Notes: generated by a model from the sequence alone, not told the origin. A stretch of 14,311 bases of DNA from Aromatoleum sp. (GCA_010365205.1 JAAFGU010000028.1:1-14311), one strand, 5' to 3'. Positions 1-7,243 are shown, numbered from the stretch's first letter. Made by a program: numbers and translations.

Positions 1-1165
1 GGTTCGCGTGCGTCTGATTGCCGTGTACGCTGTTGCCCGGTTCGATCTCGTCATGCGGTTCGGTTTGAGGCGCGCCCTCGCCTGCGGGCAACGCCTCGCG
101 CGGCGACGCCGGTCCACGATTCGGATTGCGCGGCCCTACGCGTTGCCCTTGGCCCCGCGGGCGCGGGCCCGGTCCTTGCCCCTGTGGGCGCGGGCCCTTC
201 CCTTGCGGCCGATTGCCCTGATGCTGCTGGCGCCCGCCGCCGGACTGCTTGCCTGGCGCCGGTCCGGTGGCCTTCATGCCTGCCGCGGTGAGGACGATGG
301 CGACCTCGTCAGACGTCAGTTCGAGCGTCTGGCTTCGCTTCACTCGGGACGGCATCGCAACGGTCCCGTAGCGTGTGCGGATCAGCCGGCTCACGGTCAG
401 GCCCAGCGCTTCGAACAGGCGGCGAACTTCGCGATTGCGCCCCTCTTTCAGGACCACGTGGTACCAGTGGTTGGATCCCTCGCCACCGCCATCCTCGAGT
501 TTCTCCACCTTTGCGCTGCCGTCGTCGAGCTCGATGCCCGCCAGGAGCCGTTGCTGGTGCTCCGGCGTCAGCAGGCCCATCACGCGCACCGCGTACTCGC
601 GTTCGATCTCGTAGCGCGGATGCATCATCTTGTTGGCGAGTTCGCCCGAATTCGTGAACAACAGCAGCCCCTCGGTATTGAAGTCGAGGCGCCCGATGGC
701 GATCCATTTGCCGTTGCCGATGTTCGGCAGCTGCTCGAACACCGTCGGCCGACCCTCCGGGTCGTCACGCGTGACGATCTCGCCGGCCGGCTTGTGATAC
801 ATCAGGATGCGCGCCCGCGGTTCGGCGAAGCGAACCTTGACCAGTTCGCCGTTGATCCGCACCTCGTCGCCCGGGCCGACTTTCTGACCGACGTCGGCCG
901 GCTCGCGATTCACGGTGATGCGTCCCGCCAGGATCATATCCTCCATCGCACGGCGCGAGCCGAAGCCGCACGAGGCGAGGACCTTGTGCAGGCGTTGCGG
1001 CTCGCTGAAGACCTCGTCAGTGGAGGACTTGTGGCGCGGCGGCGCCAGGCTCTCCGTGATCTCCTGCAGCGCCAGGCTCGGCTGCTGCACCGGGCCCGTC
1101 GGGGGTCGGTGCCAGGATCGGGCTCGCGAGCGCGAGCTGCGCTTCGGCGGCTTTGGTTGGGGCAT
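1..1165 (-). CDS. rluB: RluB-type 23S rRNA pseudouridine synthase (C-terminus cut by window edge)
   Basis: Isomerises a uridine of 23S rRNA (helix 80/PTC region, by family) to pseudouridine in the cytoplasm. The frame is open for 388 codons from an ATG at 1165 to the window edge. An S4 RNA-binding domain covers about residues 57-110 (LHKVLASCGFGSRRAMED). The catalytic RsuA/RluB motif GRLDFNTEGLLLF follows, with the nucleophile Asp near residue 161, and then NREVRRLFEALG-like sequence. After about residue 295 the protein becomes a Gly/Pro/Gln/Arg-rich low-complexity tail, typical of betaproteobacterial RluB and probably disordered and RNA-binding. The ATG start (MPQPKPPKRSS) lies inside scpB, giving an overlap of about 149 nt; its only Shine-Dalgarno-like bases, GGAG, abut the ATG. 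An in-frame GTG at 1090 is the alternative start. It is the last visible gene of the minus-strand run. Family certain; start moderately sure. Confidence 0.92.
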   Translation of the reverse strand, partial: MPQPKPPKRSSRSRARSWHRPPTGPVQQPSLALQEITESLAPPRHKSSTDEVFSEPQRLHKVLASCGFGSRRAMEDMILAGRITVNREPADVGQKVGPGDEVRINGELVKVRFAEPRARILMYHKPAGEIVTRDDPEGRPTVFEQLPNIGNGKWIAIGRLDFNTEGLLLFTNSGELANKMMHPRYEIEREYAVRVMGLLTPEHQQRLLAGIELDDGSAKVEKLEDGGGEGSNHWYHVVLKEGRNREVRRLFEALGLTVSRLIRTRYGTVAMPSRVKRSQTLELTSDEVAIVLTAAGMKATGPAPGKQSGGGRQQHQGNRPQGKGPRPQGQGPGPRPRGQGQRVGPRNPNRGPASPREALPAGEGAPQTEPHDEIEPGNSVHGNQTHAN

Positions 1166-1706
1166 CGGGCATCTCCAGCAAGTGGGAAGTGTCGAGTTCG
1201 GCCAGAGGGGGCAGCTCGGACAACGAGCGCAGGCCGAGATCGTCGAGAAAGGTCTTGGTGGTCGCGTAGAGCGCCGGGCGTCCCGGCGTTTCGCGGTGTC
1301 CGACCACTTCGACCCATTGGCGGTCCGTCAGCGCCGCGACGACGCTGGTGGACACGGCGACACCGCGGATGGCTTCGACGTCGCCGCGGGTCACGGGTTG
1401 CTGATAGGCGATGATCGCCAGCGTTTCCATCACCGCCCGCGAATACCGCGGCGGTTTTTCCGGCGACAGCCGGTCAAGATACGGTTGAATCCCGGGAGTC
1501 CCCTGGAAGCGCCAGCCCGAGGCGACCTGGACGAGTTCGACGGTCTTTCCCGACCACTCGTCGCGCACCTCGTCCAGCAGCTTGCGAATCACGTCGGCGT
1601 CCAGCGCTGGGTCGAACAACTTCGCCAGTTGCGCCACCGCCACCGGCTCGCCGGCCACGAGCAAGGCAGCCTCGAGGATACCCTTGATCTGTTTCAGATC
1701 GTCCAT
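1017..1706 (-). CDS. scpB: Segregation and condensation protein B (ScpB)
   Basis: Winged-helix kleisin-interacting protein that works with ScpA and SMC to compact and segregate the chromosome. It has 229 residues. The N-terminus (MDDLKQIKGILEAALLVAGEPV) and the core (SRAVMETLAIIAYQQPVTRGDVEAIRG, then GRPALYATTKTFLDDLGL) are the diagnostic ScpB segments. The last 50 residues are Ala/Pro/Gly-rich and variable; this is the part that overlaps the start of rluB in another frame. It lies 25 nt downstream of scpA, the usual scpA-scpB pair, and is probably co-transcribed with it. No frameshift or missing core motif was seen. Confidence 0.95.
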   Translation of the reverse strand: MDDLKQIKGILEAALLVAGEPVAVAQLAKLFDPALDADVIRKLLDEVRDEWSGKTVELVQVASGWRFQGTPGIQPYLDRLSPEKPPRYSRAVMETLAIIAYQQPVTRGDVEAIRGVAVSTSVVAALTDRQWVEVVGHRETPGRPALYATTKTFLDDLGLRSLSELPPLAELDTSHLLEMPDAPTKAAEAQLALASPILAPTPDGPGAAAEPGAAGDHGEPGAAAPQVLH

Positions 1707-1731
1707 CGTCGAACCTGTCGTAACGCGGGCG

Positions 1732-2562
1732 TCAGGCTTCGAGCGCGAAGCCCGGGCCGCCCGTCAGTTGCACATAAATCGGCGCGTAGGGCTCGGCCTG
1801 CGCGATCGATACCAGCTGCTCGCGGGCGAGCTCGAGCAACGCGAGAAAGGTCACCACGAGGTGCGCTATGTCGGCGTGCTCCGCAAAAAGCGAGGTAAAT
1901 TCGGCGTAGCGATCGGGCGCGAGCGCCTTCAGCATCCGGCTCATTTCCGCGCGCACCGAGAGCTGCTCGCGCGCCACCAGGTGGTGGCGGTTCACGTTCG
2001 CCCGCGCGACGAGACCCGCCCATGCCGCGCGCAGGTCGTACGGGGCCACCCCGGGCAGCCGCGCCGCCGCCACCCGCTCGAACCAGACGCGCACGATCGC
2101 GAAATCACGATCGGCGAGCGGCAGTGCGTCGAGCGCGCGCGCGGAGAGCTTCATGTGCTCGTACTCGAGCAGCCGGCGGACGAGTTCCGCGCGCGGATCC
2201 CTGTCGTCGTCGCCCGTCAGCGCCGGCGGCTTCGGCAGCAGAAGCCGCGACTTTATCTCGATCAGCACCGCCGCCATCAGCAGGTATTCGGCCGCGAGTT
2301 CGATCTGCGTGCGGCGCATCATCTCCACGTAGCCGAGGTACTGGCGCGTCAGTTCCGCCATCGGAATGTCGAGCACATTGATGTTCTGCTTGCGAATCAG
2401 GTAGAGCAGCAGGTCAAGCGGTCCCTCGAACGTGTCGAGGAAGATTTCAAGCGCTTCCGGTGGAATGTACAGGTCCTGCGGCAGCTCGAGCATCGGCTCG
2501 CCGTAGATCCGGGCAACCGGCGCGCCGGCCTGCGCGGCGAGATCGATGACGACGCCGGTCAT
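1732..2562 (-). CDS. scpA: Segregation and condensation protein A (ScpA kleisin)
   Basis: Kleisin subunit that bridges SMC heads and binds ScpB dimers in chromosome condensation. It has 276 residues from the ATG at 2562. The N-terminal kleisin signature (IFLDTFEGPLDLLLYLIRKQ, then NVLDIPMAELTRQYLGY) and EYLLMAAVLIEIKSRLLLP are conserved. The C-terminal winged-helix part contains VVTFLALLELAREQLVSIAQ. I chose the ATG at 2562 (MTGVVIDLA) because GGAG lies about 9 nt upstream. An upstream in-frame TTG at 2604 would add 14 residues with no ribosome site. The gene sits 55 nt after trpS and 25 nt before scpB on the same strand, in an operon-like array. Confidence 0.94.
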   Translation of the reverse strand: MTGVVIDLAAQAGAPVARIYGEPMLELPQDLYIPPEALEIFLDTFEGPLDLLLYLIRKQNINVLDIPMAELTRQYLGYVEMMRRTQIELAAEYLLMAAVLIEIKSRLLLPKPPALTGDDDRDPRAELVRRLLEYEHMKLSARALDALPLADRDFAIVRVWFERVAAARLPGVAPYDLRAAWAGLVARANVNRHHLVAREQLSVRAEMSRMLKALAPDRYAEFTSLFAEHADIAHLVVTFLALLELAREQLVSIAQAEPYAPIYVQLTGGPGFALEA

Positions 2563-2617
2563 GAACCTGCACTCCGGTCGATCGCGGCTTGCGAGAAACG
2601 GCAAGTGACCCGACGGC

Positions 2618-3820
2618 TCATGTGTAGTCGAGGCCCATCGCTTCGCGAACTTCGCGCATGGTCTCCTCGGCCAGCTTGCGCGCGCGTTCGCAACCGTCGG
2701 CGACGATATTGCGCACGAGTTGCGGGTCGTCGAGATAGCGTTGCGCGCGTTCGTGGATCGGCGCTTGCTCCCTGATGATCGCGTCGATCACCGGCTGCTT
2801 GCACTCGAGACAACCGATGCCCGCAGTGGTGCAACCGGCAACGACCCAGTCGCGGGTCGCCTGATCCGAATATATCTGGTGCAGCGGCCACACCGGGCAG
2901 CGATTCGGGTCGCCCTTGTCGGAGCGGCGCACGCGAGCCGGATCGGTCTGCATCGTTCGGATCTTCTTCGTCACCTCGGCCGGATCCTCGCGAAGCAGGA
3001 TGGCATTGCCGTACGACTTCGACATCTTCTGGCCGTCGAGGCCGGGCACTTTCGGCGTCGCCGTCAGGAGCGGCTGCGGTTCGGGCAGGATGACGCGGCG
3101 CGAGCCCGCCAGATAGCCGAACAGCCGCTCGCGGTCGCCGAGCGCCAGATTCTGCGTCTCGTTCAGCAGAACCTTTGCCGCCTCCAGCGCAGCCTCGTCG
3201 CCCTGTTCCTGGAATGCGGTGCGCAGTGCTTCGTAGCGGCGCGCCTTCTTCGACCCAAGCTTCTTCACCGCGGCCTTCGCCTTTTCCTCGAAACCCGCCT
3301 CCCGACCGTAGATGTGATTGAAGCGACGGGCGAGCTCGCGCGTGACCTCGATGTGCGAGACCTGATCCTCACCGACCGGCACCATGTTCGCCCGATAGAT
3401 CAGGATATCGGCCGACATCATGACCGGGTAACCGAGAAAGCCGAAGTTGGACAGGTCGCGATCGACGAGCTTCTGCTGCTGATCCTTGTACGTCGGGACG
3501 CGCTCGAGCCAGCCGACGGGCGCGATCATCCCGAGCAGCAACGCCAGTTCGGCGTGTTCCGGCACGCGCGACTGGATGAAGATCGTCGCCCGGGTCGGCT
3601 TGATGCCGGCCGCCAGCCAGTCGACGAACATCGTCCACACCGATTCGGAGATGATCTCCGACGCATCGAAGTGGGTGGTCAACGCGTGCCAATCGGCGGC
3701 GAAATACAGGCACTCGTACTCCTCCTGCAGCTTCACCCAGTTCTTGAGCGCGCCGTGGTAGTGGCCGATGTGCATGCGGCCGGTAGGGCGCATGCCGGAC
3801 AAGACGCGGTCAGCGTACAT
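2618..3820 (-). CDS. trpS: Tryptophanyl-tRNA synthetase, long form with insertion
   Basis: Charges tRNA-Trp with tryptophan, using ATP, in the cytoplasm. Class I synthetase motifs are intact: HIGH at residues 17-20 (SGMRPTGRMHIGHYHGAL) and KMSKS at residues 265-269. The protein is 400 residues, against about 330 for E. coli TrpRS. The extra length is a block of roughly 70 residues between about 173 and 243, Lys/Ala/Glu-rich at first (EEKAKAAVKKLGSKKARRYE), inserted before the segment leading to KMSKS. Many betaproteobacterial TrpRS share this length, by my recollection. It starts 27 nt after the M50 peptidase gene, and scpA follows 55 nt later; a weak ribosome site suggests dependence on upstream translation. 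Family certain. Confidence 0.97.
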   Translation of the reverse strand: MYADRVLSGMRPTGRMHIGHYHGALKNWVKLQEEYECLYFAADWHALTTHFDASEIISESVWTMFVDWLAAGIKPTRATIFIQSRVPEHAELALLLGMIAPVGWLERVPTYKDQQQKLVDRDLSNFGFLGYPVMMSADILIYRANMVPVGEDQVSHIEVTRELARRFNHIYGREAGFEEKAKAAVKKLGSKKARRYEALRTAFQEQGDEAALEAAKVLLNETQNLALGDRERLFGYLAGSRRVILPEPQPLLTATPKVPGLDGQKMSKSYGNAILLREDPAEVTKKIRTMQTDPARVRRSDKGDPNRCPVWPLHQIYSDQATRDWVVAGCTTAGIGCLECKQPVIDAIIREQAPIHERAQRYLDDPQLVRNIVADGCERARKLAEETMREVREAMGLDYT

Positions 3821-3847
3821 GCAAGCGCAGAGGTTGGCGGCGACCGC

Positions 3848-4507
3848 TCACAGCCCGACGATCAGGGTGAGGAGTCTCAAAAACAGGGACACCAGAGGTG
3901 ACATCAGGTCGTTGAGGAAGCCGGTGGCGAGCAGCAGGATCACGATCATGAATCCATAGGGTTCCAGGCGCGAGTAGCTGATCGCGAGCCGGTGGGGAAG
4001 CAGGCTCACTGCGATGCGGCCGCCGTCGAGCGGAAGAATGGGCAACAGGTTCAATGCCATCAATACCAGGTTGATCTGGATGCCGATGCTCGCCATTTCG
4101 GCAAGACCCTCGCTCGCGAAGACCCCGCCCGGCATCGCATTCTTGAGCAGGAAGCCCCACAGTAGCGCCATCGCGAAATTGGCGAACGGGCCCGCGCCCG
4201 CGACCCAGAACATGTCGCGTTTCGGGTTGCGCAAGTTCCCGAAGTTCACGGGAACGGGCTTCGCCCATCCGAAAATGAAGGCCGGTCCGCCGAAAAGCTT
4301 GGCCAGAAGCAGCAGAATCCCCGGGACCGCGATGGTCCCGACGGGGTCGATGTGCTTGAGCGGATTCAGCGTCACCCGGCCCAGCATCCAGGCCGTCTGA
4401 TCCCCGAACAGCTTGGCGACGTACCCGTGGGCCGCTTCGTGGAGCGTGATCGCGAAGACAACCGGCACCGCATACAGGGCGATGGTCTCAAGCAACGAAA
4501 AATCCAT
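3848..4507 (-). CDS. M50 site-2-protease-family membrane metalloprotease
   Basis: Integral membrane zinc protease-like protein of the short SpoIVFB/Rv1457-like S2P group, 219 residues. The zinc-binding HExxH is at residues 23-27 (HEAAH) in the first membrane helix. The third-ligand motif, usually NPDG, appears as LPLDGGR with Asp161. Further hydrophobic segments lie at about 55-78, 101-120, 142-160 and 187-215. Substrates are not known for this subgroup. The motifs needed for catalysis are present, so it is probably active. The gene is between the YciO-type gene (65 nt upstream) and trpS (27 nt downstream), a conserved betaproteobacterial neighbourhood, but the linkage does not reveal its substrate. 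Confidence 0.9.
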   Translation of the reverse strand: MDFSLLETIALYAVPVVFAITLHEAAHGYVAKLFGDQTAWMLGRVTLNPLKHIDPVGTIAVPGILLLLAKLFGGPAFIFGWAKPVPVNFGNLRNPKRDMFWVAGAGPFANFAMALLWGFLLKNAMPGGVFASEGLAEMASIGIQINLVLMALNLLPILPLDGGRIAVSLLPHRLAISYSRLEPYGFMIVILLLATGFLNDLMSPLVSLFLRLLTLIVGL

Positions 4508-4572
4508 TGGATGGGATTTTACCCGAGTTGGGCTCGGGCTGCCCGGGTGGCTCGTCGGCGACTCATGCGGCG

Positions 4573-5214
4573 TCAGTCGTCGGCGGCCGCCGGGAGCCCA
4601 AGGCGCACCGGATCGCCCGCCCCGTACCGGACCACGCCCGGGGGTTCCACGGCAAGATCGACGACAGTGGTGGGCGCCGAGCGACAGGCGCCGGCATCCA
4701 GTATCAGATCGAGCGCGTGCTCGAGTGCGCCGCGGATCGAGTCGGCATCGTTGAGCGGTTCCGACTGCCCCGGAAGAATCAGCGTCGACGACAGGATCGG
4801 TTCGCCCAGCTCGGCGAGTAACGCCGTGACGACCGGGTGATCCGGCACGCGCACGCCGACGGTGCTGCGCTTCGGATGCTGGAGCCGGCGCGGCACCTCG
4901 CGGGTCGCCGGAAGCACGAACGTATAGGGGCCCGGCGTACCCTGCCGGACGACCTTGAACTGCCAGTTGTCCAACCGCGCGAAATGGGCAATGTCGTGCA
5001 GATCACGGAGCACGAGAGTCAGCAGGTGCCCATCGCCCACCCCGCGAATCTGCCGGATTCGCCGCGCCGCGACCGCGTCGCCCAGCTGGCACCCCAGCGC
5101 ATAGCTCGAATCGGTCGGGTACGCAATCACGCCGCCGGTGCGCAGGATGGCCGCCGCTTGCCGAACCAGGCGCGGCTGAGGATGGGTTGGATGAATCTGA
5201 AAGTACTGGGCCAT
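4573..5214 (-). CDS. YciO/YrdC/Sua5-family protein (threonylcarbamoyl-AMP synthase-like)
   Basis: 213-residue protein of the Sua5/YrdC/YciO superfamily. Members with the full function make threonylcarbamoyl-AMP from threonine, bicarbonate and ATP for t6A tRNA modification; YciO-branch members are paralogues with less certain function. The sequence shows GGVIAYPTDSSYALGCQLGD near the N-terminus, GTPGPYTFVLPATREVPRRL in the middle and TVGVRVPDHPVVTALL plus LSSTLILPG later, in the expected order. The N-terminal MAQYFQIHPTHPQPRLVRQA resembles the YciO branch rather than YrdC or Sua5, and the length fits. First gene of the minus-strand run, divergent from the cysB-type gene across 85 bp. Family certain; YciO branch likely. 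Confidence 0.88.
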   Translation of the reverse strand: MAQYFQIHPTHPQPRLVRQAAAILRTGGVIAYPTDSSYALGCQLGDAVAARRIRQIRGVGDGHLLTLVLRDLHDIAHFARLDNWQFKVVRQGTPGPYTFVLPATREVPRRLQHPKRSTVGVRVPDHPVVTALLAELGEPILSSTLILPGQSEPLNDADSIRGALEHALDLILDAGACRSAPTTVVDLAVEPPGVVRYGAGDPVRLGLPAAADD

Positions 5215-5259
5215 GGCGCAAGGGGGATGATTCCAAGTCTTCCAACCCTGTTCGGACGA

Positions 5260-5265
5260 TATAAT
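5260..5265 (+). promoter_or_regulatory. Consensus -10 hexamer for the cysB-type gene
   Basis: A perfect TATAAT lies in the 85-bp divergent region, about 35 nt before the ATG at 5300. It implies a leader of roughly 28 nt. No good -35 hexamer is present 16-18 bp upstream (the bases there read GTCTTC), which suggests an activated or weak promoter. The same short region must also hold the promoter of the minus-strand housekeeping run, for which I see no convincing boxes. Confidence 0.45.
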
Positions 5266-5299
5266 CGGCAGAATTCTAACTCACGGTTATAACCAGGCC

Positions 5300-6241
5300 A
5301 TGAATCTGCAGCAGTTGCGGTACCTCTGCGCCATTGTCGACCATGGCCTCAACGTGTCGGATGCTGCGGAAGCACTCTTCACCTCGCAGCCCGGAATCAG
5401 CAAGCAGATCCGCCAACTCGAGGACGAACTCGGCGTGCGCGTGTTCGTCCGCCGGGGCAAGCGCCTCGCCTCGCTGACGCCGGCCGGCGAAGGCGTCCTC
5501 GCGACCGCCCGCCGCGCGCTGAAAGAGATCGAGAACATGAAGCGCGTCGGCGCCGAATACAAAGCCGAGGACGAAGGAACGCTGTCGATCGCGACGACCC
5601 ATACGCAGGCGCGCTACGTGCTGCCGACCATCATCCGCGATTTCGCCGCGCGTTATCCAAAGGTCAAGCTGGTGCTGCATCAGGGCAACCCGGTGCAGGT
5701 GGCCGAGCACACCGCGAAGGGCGAGGTCGACGTGGGCATCGCGACCGAAGCCCTCGCCTCGTTTCCGGAACTCGTCACGCTGCCCTGCTATCAATGGAAC
5801 CGCTGCGTGCTGGCGCCCCGCGGCCATCCGCTGGTCAAGGTCCAGCCGCTGACGCTGGCCGCGTTGGCGCGTTACCCGATCGTCACCTACGACTTCGCGT
5901 TCACCGGGCGCTCGCAGATCAACGCCGCGTTCGACGCTGAAGGGCTCGCGCCGAACGTCGTGCTGACCGCGCTCGACGCCGACGTGATCAAGACCTACGT
6001 CGAACTGGGGATGGGCATCGGCATCGTCGCCACGATGGCGTTCGATCCTGTACGCGACGCGGGCCTGGAAAAACTCGACGCGTCGCACCTGTTCGCGCCG
6101 TCGACGACCCGCCTCGGTCTGCGGCGGGGGGTGCTGCTGCGCGGTTTCGTCTACGACTTCATCGCGCGTTTCGCACCGGCGCTCGACCGCACAGCGGTGG
6201 ACGCCGCGCTCGCCGACAAACTGCCGCCGGCATCCGCATGA
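5300..6241 (+). CDS. cysB: CysB-type LysR-family transcriptional regulator
   Basis: LysR-type regulator of 313 residues. The N-terminal winged helix-turn-helix (MNLQQLRYLCAIVDHGLNVSDAAEALFTSQPGISKQIRQLEDELG) is followed by the co-inducer domain with IATTHTQARYVLPTIIRDFAARYP, the typical CysB/Cbl start of that domain. CysB proteins bind O- or N-acetylserine and activate sulfate assimilation genes. The TTHTQARY segment contributes to the effector site in the family, so ligand binding looks preserved. No sulfur gene is nearby in the window, so targets are inferred from the family. It is transcribed away from the housekeeping run; a decayed transporter follows directly. It could be a Cbl-like paralogue, but length and motifs fit CysB. 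Confidence 0.88.
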   Translation: MNLQQLRYLCAIVDHGLNVSDAAEALFTSQPGISKQIRQLEDELGVRVFVRRGKRLASLTPAGEGVLATARRALKEIENMKRVGAEYKAEDEGTLSIATTHTQARYVLPTIIRDFAARYPKVKLVLHQGNPVQVAEHTAKGEVDVGIATEALASFPELVTLPCYQWNRCVLAPRGHPLVKVQPLTLAALARYPIVTYDFAFTGRSQINAAFDAEGLAPNVVLTALDADVIKTYVELGMGIGIVATMAFDPVRDAGLEKLDASHLFAPSTTRLGLRRGVLLRGFVYDFIARFAPALDRTAVDAALADKLPPASA

Positions 6242-6280
6242 AGCGGATGCGTCGTAGCACCGGATCCGGCGCGTGACTGC

Positions 6281-6600
6281 ATGCGTCTGGGCGGCGGCAT
6301 GGCGGTCGACCACGCGTTTGCGTGGTTCGTCCCCACCGGCATGCCTTGGAGCATTCTGCCGATCATGATCTACACCATGGGCACCATCATGGTGATGCCG
6401 CCGGTGACGCCCTGATGCTCGATCTGTTCCCGACCATGAGCGGGATGGCCACCTCGCTGCAGCGCTTCGTCCGGTTCACGCTGTCCGCCGTAAACGCCGT
6501 TACTATAGCGCCATTCCGCGCGCGTTCACTGAAGGCACCAGCGCTCGGGATGGCCCGCTTCACCCTCGGGAGCTATGCGTTGCGCATCGTCTGCCGGCGC
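6281..6600 (+). pseudogene. Remnant of a Bcr/CflA-type MFS drug exporter (C-terminal helices, frameshifted)
   Basis: Two adjoining frames together read like helices 10-12 of a Bcr/CflA multidrug transporter. Frame one (6281-6415) gives FAWFVPTGMPWSILPIMIYT, then GTIMVMPPVTP and a TGA at 6413-6415. The next frame continues from 6415 with MLDLFPTMSGMATSLQRFV, then LSAVNAVTIAP and ALGMARFTL. Loss of one C in the run before CTGATGCTCGAT explains the shift, since family members read T-L-M-L-D-L-F-P there. The first nine to ten helices are absent; cysB ends 40 nt before the remnant. The end is approximate because similarity fades after about 6570. Probably non-functional. Transporter family is recognised by eye only. 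Confidence 0.62.
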
Positions 6601-6632
6601 CGCTCGCGGGACGACCTTGGGAATTGGAAACC

Positions 6633-7085
6633 ATGATGCGCTTGCCGTCCGCTGCGCTGTACGTCGTGCTGGTCGCCGCGACCCTCATGCCGGACGCCGT
6701 CGCGATCGGCGCCGACCTCCCGACCGTCCCGCTTTCGATCAACGGCAAGAAGATCACGGCTGAGGTCGCGGCGACACCGGAACAGCGCGCCGCCGGACTC
6801 ATGAATCGATTCAGCCTCAAGCCGGACTTCGGCATGTTATTCGTCTTCGAGCGACCGGAACCGCTTGCATTCTGGATGAAGAACACATTCATTCCGCTGT
6901 CGATCGCGTTCATCGGCGCCGATGGCCGCATCCTCAACATCGAGGATATGGCGCCGCACGACGAAGCCAACCACTGGTCGCGCGGATCGGGGTTGTTCGC
7001 GCTGGAGATGCGCAAGGGCTGGTTCGCCGAGCATGGCGTCCAAGCTGGCGATCGCGTAGACGGGCTGCCGGGCACCAGGAAGTAG
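6633..7085 (+). CDS. Exported DUF192-family protein
   Basis: 150-residue protein. It has an N-terminal signal sequence (MMRLPSAALYVVLVAATLMPDAVA, likely cleaved near ADL), then the DUF192 core: a beta segment LSINGKKITAEVAATPEQRAAG, the conserved GLMNRFSL, MLFVFERPEPLAFWMKNTFI, PLSIAFIGADGRILNIEDM, and SGLFALEMRKGWFAEHGVQAGD. DUF192 is a small widespread beta-rich domain of unknown function, mostly periplasmic or exported. The start is either of two adjacent ATGs (6633 or 6636), with GGAA just upstream. Its start overlaps the end of the second frame of the transporter remnant. A GC hairpin follows its stop. No function should be assigned from context. Confidence 0.86.
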   Translation: MMRLPSAALYVVLVAATLMPDAVAIGADLPTVPLSINGKKITAEVAATPEQRAAGLMNRFSLKPDFGMLFVFERPEPLAFWMKNTFIPLSIAFIGADGRILNIEDMAPHDEANHWSRGSGLFALEMRKGWFAEHGVQAGDRVDGLPGTRK

Positions 7086-7097
7086 CCGCTGTCCTCC

Positions 7098-7112
7098 GCC
7101 CCGAAACGGGGC
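7098..7112 (+). terminator. Possible GC hairpin terminator after the DUF192 gene
   Basis: GCCCCG-AAA-CGGGGC forms a 6-bp stem starting 12 nt after the stop codon. The trailing sequence TTGGCATCATGT is only mildly T-rich, so intrinsic termination may be weak. Confidence 0.45.
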
Positions 7113-7129
7113 TTGGCATCATGTCTCCC

Positions 7130-7185
7130 TGGTATTACGATCCCCGAGTTGCCCTCCTGTCATCAATACCAAACCGCGCAGGAGG
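7130..7185 (+). promoter_or_regulatory. Two interleaved inverted repeats upstream of the luxR-type gene
   Basis: TGGTATT (7130-7136) is exactly complementary to AATACCA (7165-7171). CCTCCTG (7153-7159) is exactly complementary to CAGGAGG (7179-7185). The left arm of the second pair lies in the loop of the first and its right arm lies outside, which is the topology of an H-type pseudoknot; in DNA they could instead be separate operator palindromes. The right arm contains a perfect AGGAGG, but no start codon follows at a useful distance. Each 7-bp pair alone could arise by chance. Confidence 0.35.
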
Positions 7186-7220
7186 CGCTTCACACCGCAA
7201 TCGGCTGCGTTTAGCTGACG

Positions 7221-7243
7221 GCATTTTTTGGGAGAAAAAATGC
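7221..7243 (+). promoter_or_regulatory. Perfect 9-bp hairpin with Shine-Dalgarno loop and buried ATG
   Basis: GCATTTTTT (7221-7229) and AAAAAATGC (7235-7243) are exact reverse complements separated by the 5-nt loop GGGAG. The loop is a good ribosome-binding sequence, and the ATG at 7240-7242 lies in the 3' arm of the stem, 5 nt after GGGAG. The A-U-rich stem would melt easily, so it could control translation of the small ORF that starts here. The A6 and T6 runs are unusual in this GC-rich window. It could alternatively act as a DNA palindrome for a regulator. Confidence 0.6.

Noticed and set aside
101..260. GC-rich repeated stretch as a tandem-repeat or CRISPR-like element
   Set aside because: It is the Gly/Pro/Gln-rich coding tail of RluB; units are irregular and there are no spacers.
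8..1414. Long plus-strand open frame of 468 codons
   Set aside because: It is antisense to rluB and scpB, which carry clear family motifs on the minus strand. Its product is Arg/Ala-rich with no recognisable domain, as expected of a shadow frame in GC-rich DNA.
1582..3901. Long plus-strand open frames opposite scpA and trpS
   Set aside because: Both lie antisense to genes with intact ScpA and TrpRS motifs and have Arg/His-rich, family-less translations.
5276..6313. 345-codon minus-strand frame opposite cysB
   Set aside because: It mirrors the CysB coding sequence; the plus strand encodes a full LysR protein with a better start and promoter.
7180..7185. Perfect AGGAGG as ribosome site of a gene
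   Set aside because: No ATG, GTG or TTG follows within 5-12 nt.
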